From Xanthobacteraceae bacterium (lineage in GTDB: Bacteria > Pseudomonadota > Alphaproteobacteria > Rhizobiales > Xanthobacteraceae): a DNA stretch of 8,769 nucleotides. The notes below the pieces were generated by a model, which did not search any database, was not told where the DNA came from, and saw only the letters and a list, made by a program, of their open reading frames with translations. Where the stretch lies: assembly GCA_030043175.1 (NCBI GenBank), contig JASHYD010001199.1:1-8769 (forward strand), given 5' to 3'. How positions within the stretch are numbered: the stretch's first letter is position 1; each line of letters opens with the position of its first letter. Shown one piece after another: positions 1-5,265 of this stretch. A program made the position numbers and the translations under genes.

Positions 1-598
1 CATCGCGGTCCGCTGCGAGCGCACTCAAGAGATGCCGGGTGCAGTTGATCAAGCTGATGTTGTGCGGCGCATCTTCGTGCAGCACGGTGACGCTCGTATT
101 GTCGAAGCGCTCGGGGGCAACGATGCCTTCGGGCAGCAGCGCATGTCGATCGACGAGCGCACGGCAGACTAAACCATGCGTGATGACCACCAACGTACCG
201 CTCACGTTCCGGCGCCTGCTCACGATGAAGTCGAATGCTCGTGCGACCCGCGAGTGAAACGTCGGCCAATCTTCGCCGTTGGGCGGCGCGAAGTCAGGCC
301 CAAATGGATTTTCGGTCAAATCGGCATACGGAACGCCGCGCAGGTCCCCAAAGTTGCGCTCCTGTAACAGCGGGCTTTCTTCAATGGCAATTTTAGAGCG
401 AGCCGCGAGCGGAGCCGCCGTCATACGTGCGCGTAACAGATCGCTGCATACGATGTGAACGAAACCGTGATCAAGCAAGCGTTGCGCGAGCCGTTCCGAC
501 TGATGCATCCCGCGTTCGTTGAGCGGCACGTCGGCACGTTGTAGAATGCGCGATGCATTGCCGGCAGTCTCGCCATGGCGCACAAGTAAAATCGTCAT
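1..598 (-). CDS. Histidine phosphatase family protein (phosphoglycerate mutase-like), C-terminus cut by window edge
   Basis: Reading the minus strand from the ATG at 598 gives an open frame that leaves the window at position 1 after 199 codons, close to the usual length (about 200 aa) of this family, so only a short tail should be missing. The N-terminus carries the hallmark RHGET motif (residues 7-11, phospho-acceptor His8). Further family features are SDLLRARMTA (51-60, Arg56), LQERNFGDLRG (78-88, acidic Glu80) and the second catalytic histidine in VITHG (His141). Such enzymes transfer or remove phosphate through a phosphohistidine intermediate; substrates range from phosphoglycerate to nucleotides and alpha-ribazole phosphate and cannot be told from sequence alone. 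There is no signal peptide, so it should be cytoplasmic. It is divergent from the cytochrome gene, with a 388-bp gap between them, and shows no obvious link to the exported block. Family call is firm; substrate unknown. Confidence 0.92.
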   Translation of the reverse strand, partial: MTILLVRHGETAGNASRILQRADVPLNERGMHQSERLAQRLLDHGFVHIVCSDLLRARMTAAPLAARSKIAIEESPLLQERNFGDLRGVPYADLTENPFGPDFAPPNGEDWPTFHSRVARAFDFIVSRRRNVSGTLVVITHGLVCRALVDRHALLPEGIVAPERFDNTSVTVLHEDAPHNISLINCTRHLLSALAADRD

Positions 599-895
599 GC
601 CACGTATTAGCAGTATGCATTCGCATGGGCGAGCTAAATCCAGCTTATGTCGGCCGCCCATGTGACCCGACAAACCGTCTACCGGGCTAAGGGTGCTCTG
701 CGGGTGCCGAGGCTGCGTTGGCAATGTGAGTTCGCTTCGGGTATGCGCCGTGAAGGGGGCGCTTTCCAGTGGGCGGAAGACCCGGGACGCGTGAATTGAT
801 GGCAACGCGAGTTGGCCGGCGTGCGCTACAAGGTGTCACGACCGGGCCTCATGATTTTTTCGGTCCCATGCCGGCTTGCTTGCCTGTCATTATTT

Positions 896-925
896 CTCTT
901 GAGCGAGCGGTGGTGACCACAAGAG
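896..925. promoter_or_regulatory. Overlapping inverted repeats upstream of the cytochrome gene (possible operator)
   Basis: Two symmetric elements overlap here. CTCTTG (896-901) and its exact complement CAAGAG (920-925) flank an 18-nt spacer, and a shorter palindrome GTGGTgACCAC (910-920) overlaps the right arm. They end 5 nt before a TTGACA box. The position fits a regulator site for the cytochrome gene, but the arms are short and no known operator was recognised. Confidence 0.3.
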
Positions 926-930
926 CCTGC

Positions 931-959
931 TTGACAGCGGCGCAAGGTATGTGGGTTGA
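931..959 (+). promoter_or_regulatory. Possible sigma-70-type promoter for the cytochrome gene
   Basis: A perfect TTGACA -35 box lies at 931-936. At the usual 17-nt spacing the -10 position (954-959) reads GGTTGA, which is a poor match, so this is only a candidate. It lies about 28 nt before the start codon at 987, which would give a very short leader. Confidence 0.3.
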
Positions 960-986
960 TCCGGTTGAAATGCGCGAGGGACACAT

Positions 987-1331
987 ATGGAGCTGATGAC
1001 GAAATCCGACGCACGACTTGTCGGAATGCTCTGCTGCTGTGTCGGGAGTGTCGTGCTCGCTCCGGCGTCTGCACTGGCGGTCGAAGGTTCGCGGGTTAAG
1101 GCGGGAGCGGAGATCTATGCGCAACGTTGCGCGCCATGCCACGGGGAAGAGCTGAACAATGTAAGTGGCGGCTGGTCGTTCGATCTGCGGCGCTTGCGGC
1201 CAGACGAGCACGACAGATTTGTGGATTCCGTCACCACCGGAAAGGACAACATGCCGTCCTGGTACGGCATTCTCAATAGCGAGGAAATTGAAGCGATCTG
1301 GGCTTATATCCGTGCCACGGTCGACAAATAG
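987..1331 (+). CDS. Exported class I c-type cytochrome, likely electron acceptor of a PQQ dehydrogenase
   Basis: This 114-aa protein begins with a Sec-type signal: a charged start, a hydrophobic stretch (about 11-31) and an Ala-rich cleavage region near APASALA. It carries one haem-binding CAPCH motif (48-52) and a probable axial methionine in DNMPSW (Met89). The C-terminal helix EEIEAIWAYI is typical of small monohaem cytochromes that travel with PQQ-dependent alcohol dehydrogenases and take electrons from reduced PQQ in the periplasm. The start at 987 is supported by GAGGG at 976-980, 6 nt upstream; Met4 (996) is a weaker alternative. The natural partner is the quinoprotein gene at 5266-7029, about 4 kb away on the same strand, rather than directly adjacent as is more common. 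Haem protein: near certain. Partnership with that dehydrogenase: inferred from family and proximity. Confidence 0.93.
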   Translation: MELMTKSDARLVGMLCCCVGSVVLAPASALAVEGSRVKAGAEIYAQRCAPCHGEELNNVSGGWSFDLRRLRPDEHDRFVDSVTTGKDNMPSWYGILNSEEIEAIWAYIRATVDK

Positions 1332-1659
1332 CGTAGGCCCAGTGCTGGGTAGCGATCATCGTCAAGCCGGGTGGCGCGGACCCCGGCGGCGCCGATCGTG
1401 CAAAGGATGACGACAATCCATGGCGGTTTGTGCGCACGCGGCCGGCTCAATAGGGCCACGGCGAACCAATGGTGGGGCACCAGGAAAGCGAAATAGACGA
1501 GGCCGGCGAGGGTTGGTCGACTATTGAGGCTCACGAGACCGATGCGTCAACCGCTTACCGGGTGCGCAAGCCTGCAGTGCAGGCGCGTGATCTCGATCGG
1601 TTTGCACTGTGTGAGCTTGGCCCGAGCCGGCGTTCTTGTATGATTGACAAGATAGATTG
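1332..1659. other. 328-bp gap between convergent genes; a doubtful short membrane-like frame and a 15-bp palindrome
   Basis: The cytochrome gene and the Rap1a-like gene converge on this gap. A weak hairpin (CCCA/TGGG, 1338-1349) follows the cytochrome stop but has no T-run. A minus-strand frame from a GTG at 1534 to 1304 would encode 76 aa with two hydrophobic stretches (around LAGLVYFAFLV and WIVVILCTIGAAG). It overlaps the end of the cytochrome gene and has no clear ribosome binding site, so I do not call it a gene. A perfect palindrome at 1570-1584 is listed separately. Confidence 0.5.
1570..1584. repeat. 15-bp perfect inverted repeat
   Basis: GCCTGCA and TGCAGGC face each other around a single G. 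As RNA it could form a 6-bp stem with a 3-nt loop; as DNA it could be a protein-binding site. It lies about 75 bp beyond the stop codon of the Rap1a-like gene and no T-run follows it on either strand. Confidence 0.35.
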
Positions 1660-2010
1660 TTAGTCTTGACACGGCCATTGGTTGCGCATAGCCGCGAGCG
1701 CGATCAGTCGGAAATCCTGACCGACAGCGTCCGGGTTGGCATCCATGAAGCTGCTGATCGCTTGCACAATTTGTTCAGGCGTCGCCGTATTTGGGTGACA
1801 AAACTTGAGATTGTCGGGCAGTACGCGGCTCACGAACGAGAGGGTCGCAACAATTCCCATGCAGCGACCGCCGATAGCACTTTGCGTATCTGATTTCAGG
1901 GCGGCCATGCAGTGTGGCAACATGGCTTGGGCACTTGCGGTGTCTTGGGCGAACGCAGCTGACACGTTCGATGTCAGTGCAAGCAACAAGATCGACAGCA
2001 AAAAACGCAT
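1660..2010 (-). CDS. Small secreted Rap1a/Tai-like immunity family protein
   Basis: The 116-aa product has a clear Sec signal peptide (residues 1-21, MRFLLSILLLAL then an AFA-Q cleavage site) and a mature domain with four cysteines (34, 50, 71, 114), enough for two disulfides. The pattern GRCMGIV (48-54), FCHPNTATPEQIVQAI (70-85), MDANPDAVGQDF (89-100) and the terminal NQWPC (110-114) matches the Rap1a/Tai family. Founding members are periplasmic immunity proteins that neutralise peptidoglycan amidase effectors of type VI secretion, but many relatives sit alone with no known effector. I chose the ATG at 2010 because a GGGG stretch lies 5 nt upstream (2016-2019) and the signal peptide begins there; an in-frame start at 2040 would add ten residues before the signal. 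No effector or secretion gene is visible nearby, so an immunity role is not supported by context. Confidence 0.78.
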   Translation of the reverse strand: MRFLLSILLLALTSNVSAAFAQDTASAQAMLPHCMAALKSDTQSAIGGRCMGIVATLSFVSRVLPDNLKFCHPNTATPEQIVQAISSFMDANPDAVGQDFRLIALAAMRNQWPCQD

Positions 2011-2132
2011 GACAACCCCGCATGAGCGCTCAATCACCAAAACAGCATCCCAATATCAGCATCCTGGCTGTTATGCCAGTGGCGCGAAGGGCCGCCACCA
2101 CCCCGTGCCAATGCCGACTTCCGACGGGCGGT

Positions 2133-2160
2133 GCGCCTGCCATGCTTCGGGCGGAGGCGC
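2133..2160 (-). terminator. Possible hairpin after the lyase-like gene
   Basis: GCGCCT (2133-2138) and AGGCGC (2155-2160) can pair across a 16-nt loop, starting 7 nt beyond the stop codon of the minus-strand lyase-like gene. No T-run follows on that strand, so this would not be a classical intrinsic terminator; it could protect the mRNA end or mean nothing. Confidence 0.25.
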
Positions 2161-2167
2161 CTGATGG

Positions 2168-3163
2168 CTAGCGTTCCGGAGCCGAGGGGCTGGGAAGGTC
2201 ATACTTCCGCGAGCGCGCGTTGAGTTCTTCGACCCGCTCAACCTTGCGCGACGTCTCCCGACTCAAAGCGCCTTTTTGCGCCTCCGTCATTCGTCCCGTG
2301 TCTTTCAATTCGGCCAGGGCCTTGTCGACGGCACCCAACGCAATGTTTACCACAGGCGGGGTCTGCCCGACGGCGATTCGGGCCGCCTTCATGGCGGCTG
2401 CAGATGCCGGCAGATTTGCGCCCCCAATGACGGCCATGAGCGGCTTCTTAATCATGTCGGCCGCCTTGACGTAGTCCTGCGCGGTTGGCAATCCGATCCA
2501 CACGGCGTCAGCACCGGCTTCGGCGTAGGCCGCAGCCCGATCGAGCATCTCGGTGTACGAATTGTTCGGGGTGGGAGCAAGGCAGCGCGCGATAAGAACC
2601 ATATCCGTCCGTGCGTCGGCCGCAGCGTGGATATTGTCGATCATCCTGGCTTTGGGAAAGACACCCGGAACCGAATAGGCAGTGGCGCGGTTAAGCGGCA
2701 TGCGGTCATCGAAAGCCGCGCAGGCGATGCCGCTTCTTTCGGCCTGCTTGGCAAAGCGGTAAACATTTAGGGGCGTGGCGCCGAAATCGTCCACATCTGC
2801 CAGCACCGGAATATCTACGTTGGCGGCAATGACACTGTCATACTCAATAATCTCGGACACCGTGACGACCGCCTGGTCCGGCAGCGCGAGTAATTCCAGA
2901 TTGGTGGCGCTGCTGCCGACAAACACGCCTTTGAATCCGTAAACTTCGATCAGACGAGCCGTCAGGACATCATAAGCGTTGGCGCAGATTAGCGGCTCCG
3001 GGCCATTCATCAATTCGCGAAAGCGTGCACCCATTGTTTTCGGTGCGGGGCGCGCCTGCGGCTCAGGATCAGCTGCCGAGAGCGGGCCAGCAGCCGCCAT
3101 CAATCCCGACGCCGCCAGTCCGGCTACCTGGACAAACTCGCGTCTATTCGTAGGTCTAGCCAT
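2168..3163 (-). CDS. Tat-exported isocitrate lyase/PEP mutase superfamily protein
   Basis: The 331-aa product starts with a twin-arginine signal: NRREFVQVAGLAASGLMAAA (6-25) followed by LSAAD, predicting export of the folded protein. The rest is an alpha/beta-barrel of the ICL/PEP mutase superfamily, which makes or breaks C-C or P-C bonds in 2-oxo or 2-hydroxy acids: CANAYDVLTARL (60-71), GSSATN (83-88), LPDQAVVTVSEI (94-105), PVLADVDDFGATPLNVYR (119-136), AFDDRMP (150-156), VLIARCLA (189-196). The metal-binding DxD (123-125), LPD and IAR are kept. The usual GYG is FGA, the usual ED is DD (152-153), and I see no KxCGH catalytic loop, so a true isocitrate or methylisocitrate lyase is unlikely. 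GAGGGG at 3168-3173 and the Tat motif fix the start at 3163; an in-frame extension to 3313 is rejected. Family firm, reaction unknown. Confidence 0.88.
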   Translation of the reverse strand: MARPTNRREFVQVAGLAASGLMAAAGPLSAADPEPQARPAPKTMGARFRELMNGPEPLICANAYDVLTARLIEVYGFKGVFVGSSATNLELLALPDQAVVTVSEIIEYDSVIAANVDIPVLADVDDFGATPLNVYRFAKQAERSGIACAAFDDRMPLNRATAYSVPGVFPKARMIDNIHAAADARTDMVLIARCLAPTPNNSYTEMLDRAAAYAEAGADAVWIGLPTAQDYVKAADMIKKPLMAVIGGANLPASAAAMKAARIAVGQTPPVVNIALGAVDKALAELKDTGRMTEAQKGALSRETSRKVERVEELNARSRKYDLPSPSAPER

Positions 3164-3873
3164 ATCGCCCCTCAAAGGTTGTGGTCGTCGCGCTAAATCA
3201 ACATCCTCTCGAACTAACTTGGTTGGAGCGGAATGTAACACGATTTTCTGGGGCTCGCTGAAGGGATCTCGAAAAATGCGATCCTGGCCGGTCGCATCTC
3301 TGAGAGTGAGCACGCTAGGATCGAAACGGGAACAAAGGGGATTCTCGACACAGCCGCTAACGGTTGACGCGTTGAGAATCAGATCGAAGCCGTATCATTG
3401 TCGCGTGCCGAGCCGCGTAGCCAGCAACGCGATAATGGGGCCGCGCTGGCGCATCGATGAGCACCGGCGATATCTCCGTGTTTCTGCGTCTGTCACCGGC
3501 GGCTGCAAAATTGTGCGCCCTCGATCCGCGAGAGGATCCCCGGCAATCTTTATTCCTAATCGCTTAGCGCACGCCGTCGAGCCGGCCACGGCTGTTGAGC
3601 TCTTCGCGGTGTCGGGATATTCCGCAGCCACGTCCATCTGGGCCGCGGCTGAGCGCGTTATTCGTGGCCCGCCTCAGTTCGCCGGCCGCACAATCGCAAT
3701 CGAACGACTGGCCTACGTGGGCGTGAAGTTATCCGTCACAAAATGTGCCGTCGCCTTTTTCGTGGAGGCGACCCCTCATTGGCCGACGCGCAATTTCAAC
3801 AAGGAGATTGACGCGCTACTCGCCCGCCTTCCAAAGCAAGCAGCGCGTTGCGGGGTATGGATGAACGGCGTCG
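3164..3873. other. 710-bp region without a recognisable gene; possible coding remnant on the plus strand
   Basis: The part next to 3163 should carry the promoter of the lyase-like gene. Beyond it, the plus strand stays open in one frame from about 3320 to 3917. Its second half (about 3565-3850) has fairly G/C-rich third positions and protein-like text such as AVELFAVSGYSAATSIWAAA and IDALLARLPKQA, but no motif that I recognise. In an overlapping frame, an ATG at 3457 opens a short protein-like stretch that ends in a stop near 3564, close to where the other frame starts to look coding. This could be a frameshifted pseudogene or chance openness in GC-rich DNA. The opposite strand offers an 80-aa frame (3637-3395) with nothing recognisable. 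Confidence 0.35.
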
Positions 3874-4935
3874 TCAGTTCTTGGCGACGGCGGCGCTTTG
3901 ACCGAGCCAATCAATGATGAGATCGGCGATCTGGAGATTGTTCTTGTCCATCATCATCATGTGGCCGTTGCCCCTGATGCCCAATGCGGGCAGGTACATG
4001 AACTTCGCGGTCCCCCCGGCACCGTTGATGGCCGCGACCGATTCGTTGCAGAGCTTGCGGCGCTCATCATTGTTGGGGCCGGTCGAGCCTTCCGTATAGT
4101 CGCCGAACACGATGAGCGTCGGCACCTTGCGGAAGGATTTCGATACGTCATCGGCGCTCAGCGGCCCGCAGCTGCCCTCGACATCGACGAAGGCGCGCAC
4201 CTTGTCGGCATGCTGGCGGATGAGGTCGAGCCCGTAGGCGCCCGATTGAGAATGCACAAGCACGATCGCGGGCCCGGTCTTGTCGAGGAGCGCGCCGAGC
4301 GCCTTCACGGTATTGGCGCCACCGCCCGCGAGCATGGTCTCCGTATTGGGCACGAGCTGCGCGTAATACTGGTCCTGCGCCTCGACCGGGAACTGCCCCC
4401 CTTGGTAGCGGGTCGGATACTGCGGGCCGAAGCGGAAATTCGCGAAGGCGCGCTCGCGGGTAAAGAGCGGCACTGAGGGCAGGAGCGAAGGGTTGGAGTC
4501 CCGCCGCGCCCGGTTGATCGGGGTCGGATCGAAGCCGGAACGGCCGCGACCGACATGGTCGACGACATAAACCGGGAAACTCTTGCGCGCGAAATAGGTT
4601 GCCCAACCTTCGCGGCCGTCAGGCGTGGTCTCATAGGTGACGCCGGTGTGCCCCGATCCGTGCACCATGACGATGGGCGGCGCGGAGACGTTCTTCGGGA
4701 TGCGGTATTGCACATACATCTGGTCGATCATGATGTGGCCGGGCGGCGCCGCTCCAGTCGGGGGCGAATCGGGAAACGCGGTCTCGGCCGCCTGTCCGCT
4801 GACGAAGAAAACGCCTTCGTCCTGGAGCTCCAGCGGGCCGCCGAGCGAGCCGGCAGCCGCTGCGGTGATCACGGCCGCGGTGAGGCCGGCGGTTAGCAAA
4901 ATCATGCTGGTGCAGAGGTTTGCATTTGCGTTCAC
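3874..4935 (-). CDS. Exported alpha/beta hydrolase, Esterase-713-like
   Basis: The 353-aa product matches the Esterase-713-like group of alpha/beta hydrolases. VHGSGHTGVTYETTPDGREG (91-110) holds the oxyanion region and the group's highly typical ETTPDGREGW text, followed by VYVVDHVGRGRSG (122-134). The nucleophile is Ser231 in HSQSG (228-232). From the known Alcaligenes esterase 713, where the acid is a glutamate, the triad is completed by Glu253 in DVEGS and His325 in GNGH; the spacings agree closely. An Ala-rich hydrophobic N-terminus (about 11-32) looks like a signal peptide, although it lacks the usual positive charges. I chose the GTG at 4935 because GGGAGGA lies 8 nt upstream; an in-frame ATG at 5127 would place 64 unlikely residues first. 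It is divergent from the quinoprotein gene with 330 bp between them, suggesting joint control. It probably cleaves an ester; the natural substrate is unknown. Confidence 0.9.
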   Translation of the reverse strand: MNANANLCTSMILLTAGLTAAVITAAAAGSLGGPLELQDEGVFFVSGQAAETAFPDSPPTGAAPPGHIMIDQMYVQYRIPKNVSAPPIVMVHGSGHTGVTYETTPDGREGWATYFARKSFPVYVVDHVGRGRSGFDPTPINRARRDSNPSLLPSVPLFTRERAFANFRFGPQYPTRYQGGQFPVEAQDQYYAQLVPNTETMLAGGGANTVKALGALLDKTGPAIVLVHSQSGAYGLDLIRQHADKVRAFVDVEGSCGPLSADDVSKSFRKVPTLIVFGDYTEGSTGPNNDERRKLCNESVAAINGAGGTAKFMYLPALGIRGNGHMMMMDKNNLQIADLIIDWLGQSAAVAKN

Positions 4936-4943
4936 GATGAAAA

Positions 4944-4950
4944 TCCTCCC
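4944..4950 (-). promoter_or_regulatory. Ribosome binding site deciding the GTG start of the hydrolase
   Basis: GGGAGGA on the minus strand lies 8 nt before the GTG at 4935. It is the only strong Shine-Dalgarno sequence near the start of this open frame and places the initiation codon just before the hydrophobic signal segment. Confidence 0.75.
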
Positions 4951-4995
4951 AGGAGTTGCGATCCGGGAACTTTGCCCAGGATTGCACTCAGCGGT

Positions 4996-5007
4996 GTGCG
5001 GCCGCAC
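4996..5007. promoter_or_regulatory. 12-bp perfect palindrome in the divergent hydrolase/quinoprotein region
   Basis: GTGCGGCCGCAC is a perfect palindrome, flanked by CGGTG on the left and CACCG on the right, giving an almost symmetric element at 4992-5013. It lies about 60 bp upstream of the hydrolase start codon. A perfect dyad in a divergent promoter region is a plausible operator; the regulator is not in the window. Confidence 0.4.
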
Positions 5008-5175
5008 CCACCGAGAAGCACTTAATAGCATGCGAAGGCGGCTCCGAGTTAGCGTCGATTCGGGCATCCGCGCGGCGCGCGCCCCATTGAGAGAAACGAC
5101 CTGCCCGGTGTGGAGTGGCTGTTCCACGCACTCAGCCGCGGGCGAGCGGTACTGCCCAGCTCAGCAACATTGAGT

Positions 5176-5212
5176 TATAATTGCTTTCGGATACGCGCGG
5201 TGTTGTCCGCGC
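5176..5212 (+). promoter_or_regulatory. Possible promoter (TATAAT) followed by a 6-bp inverted repeat upstream of the quinoprotein gene
   Basis: A perfect TATAAT sits at 5176-5181, about 85 bp before the quinoprotein start; the matching -35 position (5153-5158, TGCCCA) is poor, so an activator may be needed. Downstream of the expected transcription start lie GCGCGG (5195-5200) and its complement CCGCGC (5207-5212), which could form an operator or a hairpin in the leader RNA. Confidence 0.35.
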
Positions 5213-5265
5213 AATCAATCATAATGATGCCGGCGCTAGTGCCGAGCTCGCGATGGGAGGACCAC

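Larger units (their letters stand above)
599..986. other. 388-bp divergent intergenic region, no convincing gene
   Basis: This stretch separates two divergently transcribed genes (histidine phosphatase, minus; cytochrome c, plus). Short open frames exist in it, but none has a recognisable motif, a good ribosome binding site and coding-like composition together. It should hold promoters for both flanking genes; the only sequence-level candidates I can point to are a TTGACA box and two inverted repeats just before the cytochrome gene, listed separately. Confidence 0.6.

Noticed and set aside
769..996. 75-codon plus-strand frame before the cytochrome gene
   Set aside because: No motif, no coding-like composition, and it overlaps the cytochrome start and its likely promoter.
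1304..1534. Possible 76-aa membrane protein on the minus strand
   Set aside because: GTG start without a clear ribosome binding site, overlaps the cytochrome end, no recognised family; hydrophobicity alone is not enough.
3164..3313. N-terminal extension of the lyase-like gene to an upstream in-frame start at 3313
   Set aside because: The Tat signal and a GAGGGG ribosome binding site both place the start at 3163; the extra 50 residues would bury the signal.
3898..4476. Plus-strand 192-codon frame opposite the hydrolase gene
   Set aside because: Complementary shadow of a conserved coding region in GC-rich DNA; no motif of its own.
4936..5127. N-terminal extension of the hydrolase to an ATG at 5127
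   Set aside because: It would run across the divergent promoter region and put 64 Arg-rich, non-conserved residues before the signal segment; the GTG at 4935 has a strong ribosome binding site.
5110..5265. Upstream ATG at 5110 as the quinoprotein start
   Set aside because: No ribosome binding site and it would cover the TATAAT and inverted repeat; GGGAGG plus a normal signal peptide support 5266.
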